From: Gammaproteobacteria bacterium
Lineage (GTDB): Bacteria > Pseudomonadota > Gammaproteobacteria > Steroidobacterales > Steroidobacteraceae
Assembly (NCBI GenBank): GCA_003162555.1
Contig: PMNQ01000242.1
Coordinates: forward strand, 10,595-17,740
Length of the DNA: 7,146 nucleotides
Reading direction: 5' to 3'
Part shown: in pieces, positions 6,772 through 7,146 of the stretch
How positions within the stretch are numbered: position 1 is the stretch's first letter
Layout: every line of letters starts with the position of its first letter
Notes under the pieces: model-generated
Databases searched by the model: none
Told to the model about the DNA's origin: nothing
What the model saw: only the letters and a program-made list of their open reading frames with translations
Position numbers and translations under genes: made by a program

Positions 6772-7146
6772 TCAATCCGGGTGCAATGCGCGCGGCCGAA
6801 GTGGCCGAGTGTTCTGGTCATTGATCTCATCGCGCGGCCTGTACGGTGCCGCAAGATATGTGCGCTCGGCGGCAGTCAGCTGCAACGCCAGCGCCTCGAC
6901 CGCGACGTCAATGTGCGAAGCCCTCACCGCGCCCACGATCGGCACGTTGTGATGTGAGTTGCCTGACACCCAGGCCATTGCCACATGCGCGGCGCTGACG
7001 CCCCGGCGCGCAGCCACCTCGCGCACGCGTCGCGCGATCTCGCGATCAATGTCGTCGCCGTAGAAGTTCTGATACAGGTCATGGGTGGTACGCGAGGTAC
7101 TGGCGGAGGCTGTCGCGCCGCCGCCCGCCGCGCCGGCACCTGTCGC
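6772..7146 (-). CDS. Aldo/keto reductase, C-terminal fragment
   Basis: The frame is open from the right edge to TGA at 6774-6772, giving 124 C-terminal residues; the start lies beyond the window. The GTG at 7026 is internal, because recognisable family sequence precedes it. Features in order: a Gly/Ala-rich stretch (3-13), 'STSRTTHDLYQNFYG' (16-30), the helix 'REVAARRGVSAAHVAMAWV' (42-60), the NADP-phosphate-binding segment 'PIVGAVRASHID' (69-80), and 'LQLTAAERTYLAAPYRPRD', followed by a polar tail of about 17 residues. This matches the C-terminal third of (beta/alpha)8 aldo/keto reductases, cytoplasmic NADPH-dependent enzymes that reduce aldehydes and ketones. The catalytic Asp-Tyr-Lys-His lies upstream and cannot be checked. 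It converges on the ThDP enzyme. An aldehyde released by that enzyme would be a natural substrate, but this is inference. Confidence 0.87.
   Translation of the reverse strand, partial: ATGAGAAGGGATASASTSRTTHDLYQNFYGDDIDREIARRVREVAARRGVSAAHVAMAWVSGNSHHNVPIVGAVRASHIDVAVEALALQLTAAERTYLAAPYRPRDEINDQNTRPLRPRALHPD

Noticed and set aside
6772..7026. A separate small 84-residue protein starting at GTG 7026
   Set aside because: The same frame continues upstream to the window edge with aldo/keto reductase sequence ('TTHDLYQNFYG'), so the GTG is an internal Val codon.

Overview
The window is GC-rich and densely coded, and looks like Pseudomonadota. The TonB-dependent receptor with a signal peptide and outer-membrane-type C-terminus shows a Gram-negative outer membrane. 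The receptor style (TonB box without a signalling domain, 'TLFGAGAQAG' plug motif) recalls receptor-rich lineages such as Steroidobacteraceae/Nevskiales or sphingomonads. That placement is recognition from memory, not a search.

Layout, left to right: (1) the 3' end of a short-chain dehydrogenase/reductase gene on + (1-133); (2) convergent to it, a two-gene minus-strand unit of an MFS transporter (2350-1049) followed by an exported SMP-30/gluconolactonase-like protein (1049-144), joined by a 1-base TGATG stop/start overlap; (3) a 121-bp divergent control region (2351-2471), the only sizeable non-coding stretch, with candidate promoters in both directions whose -35 boxes lie within 19 bp of each other around an imperfect inverted repeat; (4) a plus-strand unit of a TonB-dependent receptor (2472-5114) followed after 13 bp by a thiamine-diphosphate-dependent enzyme of the acetolactate synthase/AruI-like group (5128-6744); (5) the 3' end of an aldo/keto reductase gene on the minus strand, running off the right edge (7146-6772). 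Both convergent junctions are very short (10 and 27 bp) and hold small GC-rich hairpins that overlap stop codons.

Taken together the genes look like a small uptake-and-catabolism locus. The receptor would bring a substrate across the outer membrane, the secreted SMP-30-like protein could hydrolyse a lactone in the periplasm, and the MFS protein could carry the product, probably an organic or sugar acid, into the cytoplasm. The ThDP enzyme would then act on a 2-oxo acid, with the SDR and aldo/keto reductase handling carbonyl/alcohol steps. The families are read from sequence; the pathway and substrate are inference. No tRNA, rRNA, CRISPR array, insertion sequence or phage gene was seen. I found no clearly unprecedented system. 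The points most worth a second look are the cysteine pairing in the receptor, the interleaved divergent promoters, and the unknown substrate of the ThDP enzyme.
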